From positions 1 through 64,000 of the forward strand of contig JAABSM010000004.1 in NCBI GenBank assembly GCA_011390365.1: DNA of 64,000 bases, written 5' to 3'. Both the position numbers and the translations under genes were made by a program. Positions 8,001-17,733 of the stretch are shown here, in pieces. The notes beneath the pieces are model-generated. The model was not told the DNA's origin. It made no database searches and saw nothing but the letters and a program-made list of their open reading frames with translations. Position 1 is the stretch's first letter. Each line of letters opens with the position of its first letter. Source of the stretch: Gammaproteobacteria bacterium. Lineage in GTDB: Bacteria; Pseudomonadota; Gammaproteobacteria; Chromatiales; Chromatiaceae.

Positions 8001-8213
8001 AATGGACAGGATTAACAGGATTTTGCAGGATTTACAGATTGGTTAATGAGGGGCTTGATGTTGGGCCATTTTGACTCGAACGCCCAATCTTGGCACGTTA
8101 CTGGTCAAGGATGGACGGCTTGCGAAAGAGCCCTGCGGGCAATAGGCTTGCTCATTCCCACCAACAAAAAAAATCCTGTCAATCCTGAGAAATCCTGTTA
8201 ATCCTGTCCATTA
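8001..8213. repeat. Inverted pair of AGGATTAACAGG repeats
   Basis: AATGGACAGGATTAACAGG (from 8001) is mirrored by CCTGTTAATCCTGTCCATT ending at 8212, about 130 bp away. Each arm contains several CAGGATT iterations. The right arm runs into queG and provides its last codons and stop. Confidence 0.7.
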
Positions 8214-9256
8214 ATCCCCGTCAATCGCTCCAAGGCCCAGGCAACATGCTCCCGCACCAGCTCGCAAGCCCCCGCTTCGACCTCACGCAAGGCATTAACA
8301 GCGTAGTCACTCGCGGACCCATTTCCCAACGCCACGGCGATGTTTCGTTGCCAGCGCGGGTAACCGATCCGTCGAATCGCCGAACCCTCGGTACATCTCA
8401 GAAACGTCTCTTCATCCCACTTTAACAACTCGATCAGCTCCGCCCCCTCCAGCCCCTGTCGTGGCAAGAAGTCCGCCTCCGCGGTTGTTCTGGCGAAGCG
8501 ATTCCAGGGGCAGGCAAGCAGGCAGTCGTCGCAGCCATAGATGCGGTTGCCCATCAGCGGGCGCAGTTCCAACGGAATCGGCCCGTGGTGTTCGATGGTG
8601 AGGTAGGAGATGCAGCGGCGGGCATCCAACTGATAGGGGGCGATAATGGCCCGGGTGGGGCAGATCTCGATACAGGCGGTGCAGCTTCCGCAGTGGTTTT
8701 GCGCCGGCCCATCCACGGGTAACGGCAGGTCGACGTAGATCTCGCCGAGAAAGAACCAGCCACCATCTTCGTGATGGATCAGATTAGTATGCTTGCCCTG
8801 CCAACCGAGGCCTGCCTTCTCGGCCAAGGGCTTTTCCAGTACCGGCGCGGAGTCGACGAAGACCCGATAGTCGAAGGCCCCGACCCGCTCTTCGATGCGC
8901 CTGGCCAGGGCCCGCAAGCGCTTGCGCATCAGCTTGTGGTAGTCTCGCCCCAAGGCGTAGCGGGAGACGTAGGCCTGGGATGGGTTGTTCAGCACCTCAA
9001 ACGGATCGTCGTCGGGGGGCAGGTAATCCATGCGCAGGTTGATCACCCGCACCGTCTCCGGCACCAGCTCGGCGGGGCGGCTGCGCTTGGGGCCATGCCG
9101 TTCCATATACCCCATCTCGCCGTGAAAGCCCCGTGCCAGCCACTCCAGCAGGCGGATTTCGGCGCGGGCCAGGTCGATATCGGCGATGCCCGCCTGCTGA
9201 AAGCCCAGCCCCGCGGCCCAGGCCTTGATCTGGTTGGTTAGCTCAACGTAATCCAT
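8198..9256 (-). CDS. queG: Epoxyqueuosine reductase
   Basis: QueG reduces epoxyqueuosine to queuosine in tRNA, the last step of queuosine synthesis, using cobalamin and two [4Fe-4S] clusters. The 352-residue protein has the two ferredoxin-like motifs CGSCTACIEICP and YGCDDCLLACPW, and a C-terminal HEAT-like segment (YPRWQRNIAVALGN). I start it at ATG 9256 (MDYVELTNQI). A TTG six codons upstream is possible. The final residues and TAA stop (INGQD) come from the AGGATTAACAGG repeat, so the C-terminus may have been altered by repeat insertion. Confidence 0.95.
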   Translation of the reverse strand: MDYVELTNQIKAWAAGLGFQQAGIADIDLARAEIRLLEWLARGFHGEMGYMERHGPKRSRPAELVPETVRVINLRMDYLPPDDDPFEVLNNPSQAYVSRYALGRDYHKLMRKRLRALARRIEERVGAFDYRVFVDSAPVLEKPLAEKAGLGWQGKHTNLIHHEDGGWFFLGEIYVDLPLPVDGPAQNHCGSCTACIEICPTRAIIAPYQLDARRCISYLTIEHHGPIPLELRPLMGNRIYGCDDCLLACPWNRFARTTAEADFLPRQGLEGAELIELLKWDEETFLRCTEGSAIRRIGYPRWQRNIAVALGNGSASDYAVNALREVEAGACELVREHVAWALERLTGINGQD

Positions 9257-9498
9257 GGCGGGACTATCGCCCAAAGCACGCGGATAAGCAATGTGTGTGG
9301 AACACTCACCCTAAATTCATCATTTTAACCGCGGATTCACGCCCATTTACACAGACGTTTCAAATTGTTGACTCGATTGACTGATTTCACCCAGCAGGTG
9401 AACCAATGAGATTAGGTAACTGCCTGTTCTGCATCCAACTATCTGCGCAAATTTGCGTTCATCCGCGGGCGGTTTATAGGCTCACCGAGGCAGGGAGC

Positions 9499-9719
9499 AA
9501 TGTCATTAACTTGAGCCGCCATGGCATTCTCCGGGAATGATGCGCCTCATTTCGTGGGTGCGCCGACCGTTTTTGGTTCTGCATAGGATGTGTGTCGTCG
9601 ACCGAGCGACAAGGCTTTTTATTCGGCACATCCTATGCCGGCCCGGCGATTTCCGGGCTGCCCCGGAGTAAGGCGCATCAACGGCGGGAACCTGGCGTGG
9701 CGCTTAAGTTAATGACATT
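9499..9719. mobile_element. 221-bp MITE-like element with terminal inverted repeats
   Basis: The ends AATGTCATTAACTTGAG (9499-9515) and CTTAAGTTAATGACATT (9703-9719) are inverted repeats with one mismatch over 17 bp. CAGGGAG flanks it on both sides (9491-9497 and 9724-9730), a possible target duplication. The body from 9551, TTCGTGGGTGCGCCGACC onward, recurs at 14377-14534. The element has no transposase, which fits a non-autonomous element. Confidence 0.65.
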
Positions 9720-10053
9720 GAGACAGGGAGGGGGTTTTTCCGTGTGCGCCGGGCCTCCGCGAAAGTTCCCGCGAAAACCTTGATGCGGTCATGCTAGTGA
9801 CTGGGTTAACTCATCCGCGCTTTTTTATACCGTTTTGACACGCGCCACCGAGTACATCGTGTTTACTTATTCAAGACTCAGCGCGGATGGGGTCTGCCAG
9901 TTTCAATCTGCGCTGGCGAAGGGGGCGGATCGTTTCCGCAGGCCGGCAGGTGGGCAGCACGATGACCAAGGTCGTCGGGGATACCCGGGGCGTTGCCCCA
10001 GGCTGGTATAGCGGCGCGCCGTTGGCCCAGCAATGGTCGCGGGTAGTTGAATC

Positions 10054-10115
10054 GCCGAGCTGCGCTCGGCCAAACCCGTTTTGGTGAAGCAGAGGACAGC
10101 CGAGCGCAGCTCGGC
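10054..10115. repeat. Pair of GCCGAGCTGCGCTCGGC palindromes
   Basis: GCCGAGCTGCGCTCGGC (10054-10070) and its inverted form GCCGAGCGCAGCTCGGC (10099-10115) lie 28 bp apart, so they can form one long stem or two small hairpins. They are probably a REP-type unit. Confidence 0.6.
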
Positions 10116-10527
10116 GCCCCAGGAGAAGACTGCCCGGACAAACGGGTAAGGCTTTCGGCCAAAGGCCCATTACAGGTCAGCTTGGGGCAACACCCCGGGT
10201 TTGGCGGGTGCTAGCGGGCTGGATGCCCGTCCCAACTCCAGATCTCAACCCGTATCAACCCTCTCCCATCGCAATCCGGGAACTCTCCTTGAAAATCCGC
10301 TCCTAACTATTGATTGGTTGCCGATTTTCAAGGCTCAAGGCTTGACCGCCGATGGTGGACGGGGGGATACTCCATTTTGCGGGCGGGATGCCGCGCCACC
10401 CTTATTTCACATTCATTTGTATTTACACCAACATGGACAGGGGTAACAAATTGAAACCTTGGCCGCGATCTATCGCCCGTGGCATCGTCATCGAGCGGAG
10501 AGCGCGGTTGCCGTTTCGGGTGAGCAC

Positions 10528-13500
10528 ATGAGCAAGTCCGACCGCAAATCCCAGCGCATCGAGATCACCCTCGACGCCACGGTGGTAGCGGGCGCTGGCG
10601 AGGAGCGCTGCCAGGTTCAGAACTTCTGCCAGGGCGGGCTGTTCGTCAACTACGACGGCATGGGCTCCAGCAATGGCCGCTGGAAACCTCGCCGTGGCGA
10701 GCAGGTGAAGATCGCCATGGATATCCCCGGGGAGCATGGCGACAGCCACTTCACCCTCGATTCCCGGGTCGCCCATCTCAATGATGCCGGTTTCGGCGTC
10801 TCCTTTGACAGGCCGGAACTGGGGGTGTGGTACGCGCTGATGCGCATGCGCAAGGCGCGTCTGCATGAGAACCGGGTGGATGACATCGGCCAGGGCCAGG
10901 GCCGTCAGGTCCATGCCCACCTGCTGGAGATCCTCAGGCAGCGCACCCGCAAGACTCTGTCGACCCCCGCCGCGCTGTTCGTGGAAAAGGTCTATCAGGC
11001 CCTTGGCGGCGCGGTCTCTAGCGCCCGTAACGAGCACGATCAGCGTGATTACCAGACCGCTTTGACGCTGTTTTCCGAGCACGGCTCGACCGTGGTCGGC
11101 GATTGGCTCAAGCGTCTCGACGCCAAGTTCGACGCCCTCTCCTCGCTGGGCGAGCGCAAGCGCTGGGGCTTTTTCGGCAAGAAGTCCAAGGGCGACCAGT
11201 TCGAGCTGGTCGAGAAGGAGCGCTTCGATGACTGGGTGATGATCGCCGGGCTGGCCTCGAAGATGGATAGCCGTTTGGGCTCTACGCTGTTCGAGTTCGA
11301 GGGACGTCTCTCCGTCATCATCGGTCGCGACGTGCCCCGCGAATTCAACCCCATCAGCCCCCATAGTCTCCTCAGCGCCTTCGAAGGGGTGATCGAGCCC
11401 CATCAACTGACCACCCTGCCGCGCAAGCTGATCTACGATTACTTCGAAAAGGAGATCCTCAAGGTCCTCGATTCCCTCTATCAATCCTTCAACCAGCACC
11501 TCTTCGAAGAGGGCATCCTGCTGGGCGAGGAGGTAGACGACGAGAACGCCCCGGGCGTCCATGCCAAACCCGGTCGCAAGCCATCGAAAAAGGCATCGCA
11601 AGAGGAGGATTCCCAGGAGGAGAAGGAGGAGGGGCCGGCCCGGGGCCGCAAGCGGGGCGTGCTGGGCAGTCTCTATCACCTCTTCAGCCCCGGCAACAAG
11701 GACCAGGGGAAGGAGGCGGGGGGCGATGAAGGAAAAAGCGAACAGCGCCCCACCTATGGCCGCGACGAGGCGCTGAAGGCCCTCTCGCGAACCCGGCAGG
11801 AGGACGATCAGCCCGAGCAGCCCCTGGAGGAGCGGCTGGAAAAGTCGCTGCGGGAGCACAGCGGCGACGGCGGCGAGCTCAGCGATGAGGTGCGCGGGGC
11901 GGTGCGCGCCACCTCCGGCCTGGTCGGTTCGATGCGCCAGGATCGGGGTCTCGACCCCGCCATTCAGGACGCGATGCGCAAGCTGGAGGCGCCGCTGGCC
12001 AGGGCGGCACTGGAAAATCCGGAGGCGCTGGCGGATAACGATAGTCCCGCCGCCACCCTGCTCAACGACCTGAGCAAGCTCTCCCTGGCCCTCTCCTCGG
12101 AAGCGCCGGACAGCGAGGCGGCGAAGAGGCTCAAGGGGGCGATCCAGGAGGCGGTGGCGAGCCTTAGCGACGATCAGCAGGGCAGCCCCGAGGCCTTCGC
12201 TCGCGCCCAGCAGATGGTCACGCCGCTGGTCAGTCAGTATCAGCGCATGTTCTCCGCCAGCGCCCGACGGCTGGCCGATAGTCGCAAGGGTCAGCAAAGA
12301 CTGCTGGACGCCAAGTCGCGCATCAAGGAGCTCATCATCGAACAGCTCAGCGGCGAGACCACACCGCGGGTGCTGGTGCAGTTCATTCGCAACGGCTGGG
12401 ATGCGCTGCTGGTGCAGACCTTGCTGCGCCAGGGCGAGGAGAGCAAGAACCTGGGGTTGCTGCTGGTCGTGATCCACCGCCTTTCGGGTTGGTTCGCGGC
12501 CAAGGCGACCTTCCCGCCCGCCCCCCAGGCGGCGGTGCAGCCGGTGATGGCGGCGATCATCAAGGGCTACCGCGCCATGCCCGCCAATCCCGCCCAGCAG
12601 GAGAAGATCATCAAGGCGCTGCGCGTGGCGCTGTTGCGGGACGCCAAGGTCTTCGGGCAACTCCAGGGCGCGCGCCTCGCCACCCCGGAGGCGATCAAGA
12701 TGATCATGCCCGGGGTGGGCATCAAGGCCCCGCCGGACGAGGCCGGCAAGGCCGCCTTCGAGCGCTGGCAGGGGGCCATCGACAAACTCAACGTGGGCGA
12801 CTGGCTGATACAGCGCAAGGCGGACGGCCAGAGCCGCCCGCTCAGCATCACCTTCATCTCCGAGCCCCGCGACGCCTTCCTGCTGGTCGACGGCAAGGGC
12901 GCCAAGGCCCTGGATTGCGACCAGTACGCGCTCGCCAGCGGTCTGGAGAAGGTCGAGCTGATGATCCTCGAAGACGGCGGCCTGCCGCTGGTGCAGCGGG
13001 CGGTGCAACGGGTGCTCAAGGATACCTACGAAAAGATGCTGGAGAACGCCGAGACCGACAGCCTCACCGGCTTGATGAACCGGCGCGCCTTTACCAAGCG
13101 TCTCGACCTCGCCCTCAAACGCCTGCGCAGCGAGGGCGGCCACGACGTGCTGGTGGTGGTGGACGTGGACCGCTTCAAGGTGATCAACGACCTCTGTGGC
13201 TATGAAGGGGGCGACCGATTGCTGGTCAACATCACCCATATCCTGCAAACCTACCTCGACCCCGAGGCCGAGGTGGCGCGGGTGGGCGACGACGAGTTCG
13301 CCGTGCTCATCCCCCACTGCGGCCGCGAGGCGGGCTTCGAGATCGCCGAGACCCAGCGCCGCGCGCTGGAGAACTACGTCTTCAACTGGCACGGTCGACG
13401 TCTGCCCATCAGCGCCAGTCTCGGCCTGGTGCTGGTCGACGCCCAGTACGACTCGCCCTCGGTGTTGCTGAAAGATGCCGACTCCGCCGCCTATCTGGCC

Positions 13501-14334
13501 AAACATGCCGGTCGCAACACCACCAAGATCTACGCCCTGGACGACAAGGCGGTGCAGTGGAAGCGGGATCAGACCGAGGCGGTGGAGCTGGTGGAGGAGG
13601 CGATCCAGAACGGCCGCCTGCAGATCTACCTGCAACGCATCAGCACCCTCTTCTTCGACGAAGAGGCGCCCAAGGACCGCTACGAGGTGCTGCTGCGCAT
13701 GCTCAACCGCAAGGACGAGATCGTCGAGCCCAAGGAGTTCATCGAGGCCGCCGAGGGCTACAACCGCATGCGCACCCTCGACCGCTGGGTCATCGAACAC
13801 CTCTTCGCCTGGATCGACGACCAGGGGGACCGGCTGGATGACGTGGGCGGCTTCTGCTTCAACCTCTCCGACCAGTCGCTGCTCGACCCCGGCATCCTCG
13901 ACCTGATCGCCGCCAAGGTGGGGGAATCCCCCATCGCCCCCGAGCGCATCACCTTCGAGATCAACGAATCGGTCTTCGCCGCCAACAACGACCAGGCCCA
14001 CAAATCGATGCGCCGCCTCAAGCGCCTCGGCTGCCAGTTCAGCCTCGACAACTTCGGCAAGGGCGTCGCCTCCTTCTCCTACCTCAAGGAGGCCCCGGTC
14101 TCCACCGTCAAGATCGACGGCCAGCTCATACAGACCATCGCCGAGGACGAAAACCACTACGCCCTGGTCAAATCCATCACCGAGATCTGCCACTTCATGA
14201 AGAAGGAGGTGGTCGCCGAGAAGGTCGAGAGCGAGGCGATCATCGTCAAACTGCGGGAGCTGGAGGTGGACTACATCCAGGGCTACGCCGTCGGCCTGCC
14301 CTTCGCCCTCAATAAGCTCTTCGAGCAGCTTTGA
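10528..14334 (+). CDS. PilZ-DUF1631-GGDEF-EAL c-di-GMP signalling protein
   Basis: The 1268-residue cytoplasmic protein has an N-terminal PilZ-like region (about 8-110), a long helical DUF1631 region (about 115-760) with an acidic/basic low-complexity linker near 345-430, and then GGDEF and EAL domains. The GGDEF motif reads GDDEF (about residue 920) and no RxxD inhibitory site precedes it. In the EAL domain the signature is EVLLR (about 1052), the DDFGTG loop is DNFGKG, and VAEGVE is VAEKVE, while FEINES and YIQGY are kept. Both output domains are therefore degenerate, so a c-di-GMP receptor or weak enzyme is as likely as a full synthase or hydrolase. I chose ATG 10528 (MSKSDRKSQ) because the upstream extension lacks domain character. 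Confidence 0.9.
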   Translation: MSKSDRKSQRIEITLDATVVAGAGEERCQVQNFCQGGLFVNYDGMGSSNGRWKPRRGEQVKIAMDIPGEHGDSHFTLDSRVAHLNDAGFGVSFDRPELGVWYALMRMRKARLHENRVDDIGQGQGRQVHAHLLEILRQRTRKTLSTPAALFVEKVYQALGGAVSSARNEHDQRDYQTALTLFSEHGSTVVGDWLKRLDAKFDALSSLGERKRWGFFGKKSKGDQFELVEKERFDDWVMIAGLASKMDSRLGSTLFEFEGRLSVIIGRDVPREFNPISPHSLLSAFEGVIEPHQLTTLPRKLIYDYFEKEILKVLDSLYQSFNQHLFEEGILLGEEVDDENAPGVHAKPGRKPSKKASQEEDSQEEKEEGPARGRKRGVLGSLYHLFSPGNKDQGKEAGGDEGKSEQRPTYGRDEALKALSRTRQEDDQPEQPLEERLEKSLREHSGDGGELSDEVRGAVRATSGLVGSMRQDRGLDPAIQDAMRKLEAPLARAALENPEALADNDSPAATLLNDLSKLSLALSSEAPDSEAAKRLKGAIQEAVASLSDDQQGSPEAFARAQQMVTPLVSQYQRMFSASARRLADSRKGQQRLLDAKSRIKELIIEQLSGETTPRVLVQFIRNGWDALLVQTLLRQGEESKNLGLLLVVIHRLSGWFAAKATFPPAPQAAVQPVMAAIIKGYRAMPANPAQQEKIIKALRVALLRDAKVFGQLQGARLATPEAIKMIMPGVGIKAPPDEAGKAAFERWQGAIDKLNVGDWLIQRKADGQSRPLSITFISEPRDAFLLVDGKGAKALDCDQYALASGLEKVELMILEDGGLPLVQRAVQRVLKDTYEKMLENAETDSLTGLMNRRAFTKRLDLALKRLRSEGGHDVLVVVDVDRFKVINDLCGYEGGDRLLVNITHILQTYLDPEAEVARVGDDEFAVLIPHCGREAGFEIAETQRRALENYVFNWHGRRLPISASLGLVLVDAQYDSPSVLLKDADSAAYLAKHAGRNTTKIYALDDKAVQWKRDQTEAVELVEEAIQNGRLQIYLQRISTLFFDEEAPKDRYEVLLRMLNRKDEIVEPKEFIEAAEGYNRMRTLDRWVIEHLFAWIDDQGDRLDDVGGFCFNLSDQSLLDPGILDLIAAKVGESPIAPERITFEINESVFAANNDQAHKSMRRLKRLGCQFSLDNFGKGVASFSYLKEAPVSTVKIDGQLIQTIAEDENHYALVKSITEICHFMKKEVVAEKVESEAIIVKLRELEVDYIQGYAVGLPFALNKLFEQL

Positions 14335-14376
14335 GCGACCCCTTTACGGTCGTTGTCAACAAGGATGTCGCTTTTG

Positions 14377-14534
14377 TTCGTGGGTACGCCGAGCGCTTTT
14401 GGTTCGGCATGGGATGTGCCGTCGAGCGAGCGACAAGGCCTTTTGTTCGGCACATCCTATGCCGGCCCGACGACTTCCGGCCTGCTCCGGAGTCAGGCGC
14501 ATCAAGGGCGGGAACCTGGCGCGCAGAATGACAT
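14377..14534. repeat. Second copy of the 9551-9719 repeat
   Basis: TTCGTGGGTACGCCGAGCG through GGCGGGAACCTGGCG matches the body of the 221-bp element at high similarity. The right end has AATGACAT and the left terminal repeat is missing or degraded. The two copies bracket the PilZ/GGDEF gene in direct orientation. Confidence 0.65.
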
Positions 14535-14539
14535 GGTAT

Positions 14540-14800
14540 ACGCCTTGGCATGTAAAGGACTATTCTACAGCCCCAGGGCTGTACTCCAAACAGGCCCCGT
14601 ATCGATAACAGCCGAGGAGTGCCCGTCCTCCGAAGGACTGGCACTCCTCAGTTCTCCATGCCCGAGGGGCAAGACCTGAGCCGAGTTACCCCAAGGCTTG
14701 ACGTCCCCCTGTTGGCTTGGCGATGATATAGGGACGGTCTCTGTTTGGAGTACAGCCTTGGGGCTGTGCGATTGACCCCACACGCCAAGGCGTGTACTCC
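14540..14800. repeat. Long imperfect inverted repeat
   Basis: ACAGCCCCAGGGCTGTACTC (from about 14567) is mirrored by GAGTACAGCCTTGGGGCTGT (to about 14767), and the match extends through CCAAACAG/CTGTTTGG. ACGCCTTGGC (near 14540) pairs with GCCAAGGCGT (near 14785). The structure is nested and non-coding. Confidence 0.6.
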
Positions 14801-14899
14801 ACTCCCCGGCCAGATGGATAACCCCTTGGCTTAGCCTGTATCGACCCCGATCCCGTATTCGCCCTGAACCCCGTAATTGCCTTGAACCAAGGAATAACA

Positions 14900-15700
14900 A
14901 TGAAACCAGCCTACACCGTCACGATCAATGCACAACAGAAACTCGGCATACGGGACGTGTCCACGGAGCAGGTATGGCAATGGCTGGTGGCGGCGTGGAA
15001 CGACATCCAGCAAGCCCCGGTCCAAAGCCTCTTCTTCGGCGGCGGCCTGACCCTGCTCAGCGTCGCCCTGTTCGGCGGCGTGATCGCATCCGGCGCCTAC
15101 TACCTGTTGCTGCCGCTACTCGCCGGTTTCCTGCTGGTCGCCCCCTTCATCGGCATCGGCTGTTACTCGCTCAGCCAGCAACGGGAAAAAGGCGAAGAGG
15201 TCAGCCTGAAAATCGCGACCCTCGCCTGGACCCGAAACAGCGCCCAGATCTTCGCCATGGGCCTGGTGCTGCTGATCAGTTTCGGCATCTGGCTGATGCT
15301 CGCCAAGCTGATCTTCTCCCTCTTTCACGACGGCCCCGCCCCCGCCGCCTGGCAGAGCTACCTCGCGGTGATGTTCGGCTCGCTGGAGGGCTTGCAGATA
15401 CTCAGTGTCGGAACCATCGCCGGCGGCCTGCTCGCGGTGCTGGTCTTCGCCTTCAGCGCCATCTCCATCCCCATGCTCATGGACCGCCCGGTCAACCTCA
15501 TCGCCGCGATGCGCGCCAGCTGGGGTGCGGTCCGCTACAACGTCGTCACCATGCTGCTCTGGGGTGGCGTGCTGGTGGCGATCATACTCACCGGCTTCCT
15601 CACCGGCTTCCTCGGCTTCATCGTCGGTTTCCCCCTCGCCGCTCATGGAACCTGGCACGCCTATCGAAGCCTGGTCATGGTTGGAGACCCCCCTGCCTGA
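14900..15700 (+). CDS. DUF2189 integral membrane protein
   Basis: The 266-residue protein has six predicted membrane helices, beginning about residue 42 (QSLFFGGGLTLLSVALFGGV), with short polar connectors. This pattern and the N-terminal IRDVSTEQVWQWLVAAWNDI segment fit the DUF2189 family of predicted membrane proteins, whose function is unknown. ATG 14900 follows AAGGAATAAC, which decides against a frame extension to 14882. It is a single gene flanked by repeats on both sides. Confidence 0.8.
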   Translation: MKPAYTVTINAQQKLGIRDVSTEQVWQWLVAAWNDIQQAPVQSLFFGGGLTLLSVALFGGVIASGAYYLLLPLLAGFLLVAPFIGIGCYSLSQQREKGEEVSLKIATLAWTRNSAQIFAMGLVLLISFGIWLMLAKLIFSLFHDGPAPAAWQSYLAVMFGSLEGLQILSVGTIAGGLLAVLVFAFSAISIPMLMDRPVNLIAAMRASWGAVRYNVVTMLLWGGVLVAIILTGFLTGFLGFIVGFPLAAHGTWHAYRSLVMVGDPPA

Positions 15701-16293
15701 GTCGTGTCGCCAATTTGGCCGATTCATTTTCCGCCAGCTCCACCAGTTGCGCGATGTCGTTGTCGGCCCGCATGAACTGTCCAGGCTGGCCTTGAACCTA
15801 AACAGATCCGCTGACCACAGCGGCACGGAGCACACAGAGGCTTTTCAGTGCATTACGCTTGCACTTGCTAGCACCTCATAGGTGAGCGTGGGTCGTATGT
15901 AACCTCCTGAATCCTCTCTGTGATCTCTGCGGCTGAACTGACGAATCTAGGTTCAAGGCGGGTTTCGTGGTGTACGGCCATGGTGTTTATCCCAAAAAAA
16001 GTCGTAGCCGGAGCGCTCAGGCGCGGCTGAAACCGATTGGAGCTTCGATCCGCAAAATCCCCCGGCCCCCCCTTTGCGACAGGGGGAGTGGGTTTGGGGG
16101 CTTTTGGGGTTGGGTGGTCGCGGATTGGTGGCCGCGGCGGGCCGTTTTCGGCGGGGACGCTGGCCTTTCCGCTCGATCCATTCACGCCTTTTTTGAAGGT
16201 GTTTAGGGGGGGGTCGGGGATTACCATCGCTCCCACGCTGGAGCGATAACACTCCGTCAATCCAGAGAGGTCCTGTTAATCCTGTCCATTTCT
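15701..16293. other. Repeat-rich spacer without genes
   Basis: This contains a CACAGAG-bounded element (15814-15932), a CCCCCCCTTTGCGACAGGGGG hairpin-type repeat (about 16065-16086, with a relative near 45970) and an AGGATTAACAGG-type block (16261-16290) that abuts the end of the helicase gene. A 32-residue minus-strand ORF (15675-15773) is too weak to call. Confidence 0.55.
15814..15932. repeat. CACAGAG-bounded inverted-repeat element
   Basis: CCACAGCGGCACGGAGCAC at the left is mirrored by CTCTCTGTGATCTCTGCGG at the right. It belongs to the family seen at 985-1265, 21404-21526 and 54892-55010. Confidence 0.55.
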
Positions 16294-17733
16294 TCAAACG
16301 CCCCCAGATCTCGCGGAAGGCTGGTTGCCGCTTGGCCGCGGGCCGCCGCCGCTGGGGCGGCGTCTGCTGCGCTGCCTGGGCTTGGCGGGGGCGTTTTCGG
16401 CGCGCTGGGTCCCGCCCTTGGCGGCTGGATGGGCGGGCTTGGCGTTCTGGGCGGGCTTGTTCGCCTTCGGTTTGGCGGCGTTGCGGTTGTCGTTCGCTTG
16501 TCCGTCCTGGCGCTTCCTCGTGCGTTGGCCGGCGGGTTGGGCGCTGCGTCTGGGGGGCTCGGGTTCGGCGGCCTTGATGGTCGGGTCGGGCTCAAAGCCG
16601 CTGATGGGTTCGCTGGGGATCTTGCGCTTGAGCAGCTTTTCTATGTCCTTCAGCAGCTTTGCCTCGTCGATACAGACCAGCGAGATCGCCTCGCCCTCGC
16701 AGCCGGCGCGCCCGGTGCGGCCGATGCGGTGGACATAGTCTTCGGGGACGTTGGGCAGGTCGTAGTTGACTACATGGGGCAACTGGTCGATGTCCAGCCC
16801 GCGCGCGGCGATGTCGGTGGCGACCAGCGCCCGCACCTGGCCGGATTTGAAGTCGGCGAGGGCGCGGGTGCGGGTGCCTTGGCTCTTGTTGCCGTGGATG
16901 GCGGCGGCGTTGATGCCGTCCTGTTCCAATTGCGCGGCGAGGCGGTTGGCGCCGTGTTTGGTGCGGGTAAAGACCAGCACCTGCCGCCAATCGCGACTGC
17001 TGATCAGGTGGGAGAGCAGCGCCCGCTTGCGGCCCTTGTCCACCGGATGGATGACCTGGGTGACGGTCTCGGCGGCGGTGTTGCGGCGGGCGACCTCGAT
17101 CAGCGCCGGATCCTCCAGCAGACCGCCGGCGAGGCGCTTGATCTCGTCGGAGAAGGTGGCGGAGAAGAGCAGATTCTGGCGACCCTTGGGTAACAGGTTG
17201 AGCACCTTGCGGATGTCGTGGATAAAGCCCATGTCGAGCATGCGATCCGCCTCGTCGAGCACCAGTATCTCTACCTTTGACAGGTCGACGTTGCGCTGAC
17301 CCACATGGTCGAGCAGGCGGCCCGGGGTGGCGATGAGGATATCGACGCCCTGGCGCAGCTTGGCGATCTGAGGGTTAATGTTGACCCCGCCGAAGATGAT
17401 CGCGGAGCGCAGCGGAAGATATTTGCCGTAGGTGGCGACGCTCTCGCCGACCTGGGCGGCCAGCTCGCGGGTGGGGGTGAGGATCAGGGCGCGCACCGGG
17501 CGACGGGTCTGGGGCGCCGACGGGCGCTGGCCCAGGGCGCCGGCGAGGCGCTCCAGCAACGGCAGGGTGAAGCCGGCGGTCTTGCCGGTACCAGTCTGGG
17601 CGCCGGCGAGGATATCCTGACCCTTGAGGATCACCGGGATGGCCTGGCGTTGTACGGGGGTGGGTTCGTGATAGCCTTGCTCGCCAACGGCGCGCAGGAT
17701 TTCGGCCGAAAGGCCGAGGGAGTCGAAAGACAT
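16294..17733 (-). CDS. rhlE: DEAD-box RNA helicase, RhlE type
   Basis: This ATP-dependent RNA helicase probably acts in ribosome assembly or RNA turnover. The 479-residue protein has the Q motif [14 protein letters not shown], Walker [22 protein letters not shown], the DEAD box [16 protein letters not shown] and RIGRTGRAG in order. A C-terminal tail of about 100 residues is rich in Arg, Lys, Pro and Ala, as in RhlE proteins. I start at ATG 17733 (MSFDSLGL). The open frame extends to 17844, but that extension lacks helicase character. Confidence 0.93.
   Translation of the reverse strand: MSFDSLGLSAEILRAVGEQGYHEPTPVQRQAIPVILKGQDILAGAQTGTGKTAGFTLPLLERLAGALGQRPSAPQTRRPVRALILTPTRELAAQVGESVATYGKYLPLRSAIIFGGVNINPQIAKLRQGVDILIATPGRLLDHVGQRNVDLSKVEILVLDEADRMLDMGFIHDIRKVLNLLPKGRQNLLFSATFSDEIKRLAGGLLEDPALIEVARRNTAAETVTQVIHPVDKGRKRALLSHLISSRDWRQVLVFTRTKHGANRLAAQLEQDGINAAAIHGNKSQGTRTRALADFKSGQVRALVATDIAARGLDIDQLPHVVNYDLPNVPEDYVHRIGRTGRAGCEGEAISLVCIDEAKLLKDIEKLLKRKIPSEPISGFEPDPTIKAAEPEPPRRSAQPAGQRTRKRQDGQANDNRNAAKPKANKPAQNAKPAHPAAKGGTQRAENAPAKPRQRSRRRPSGGGPRPSGNQPSARSGGV

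Larger units (their letters stand above)
9275..10527. other. Gene-free repeat-rich spacer
   Basis: About 1.2 kb between queG and the PilZ/GGDEF protein holds no convincing gene on either strand. It contains the 221-bp element at 9499-9719, paired palindromes at 10054-10115, and several short hairpins. An in-frame extension of the downstream gene to 10459 is unlikely to be translated. Confidence 0.6.
14335..14899. other. Gene-free spacer with repeats
   Basis: The spacer holds a second copy of the 9551-type repeat (14377-14534), a roughly 260-bp inverted-repeat structure (14540-14800) and a tight hairpin AGGAGTGCC/GGCACTCCT (about 14615-14648). No coding sequence is supported. Confidence 0.6.

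Noticed and set aside
10423-14193. A 1256-codon open frame on the minus strand
   Set aside because: It is antisense to the PilZ/GGDEF/EAL gene, has no domain motifs, and shows the Gly/Leu/Val-rich, low-complexity composition typical of shadow frames in high-GC DNA.
15675-15773. A 32-residue minus-strand ORF beginning MRADNDIAQLVELAENESA
   Set aside because: The composition looks protein-like, but the ORF overlaps the DUF2189 gene end, lacks a clear ribosome binding site and has no recognised family. It may be a decayed gene end.
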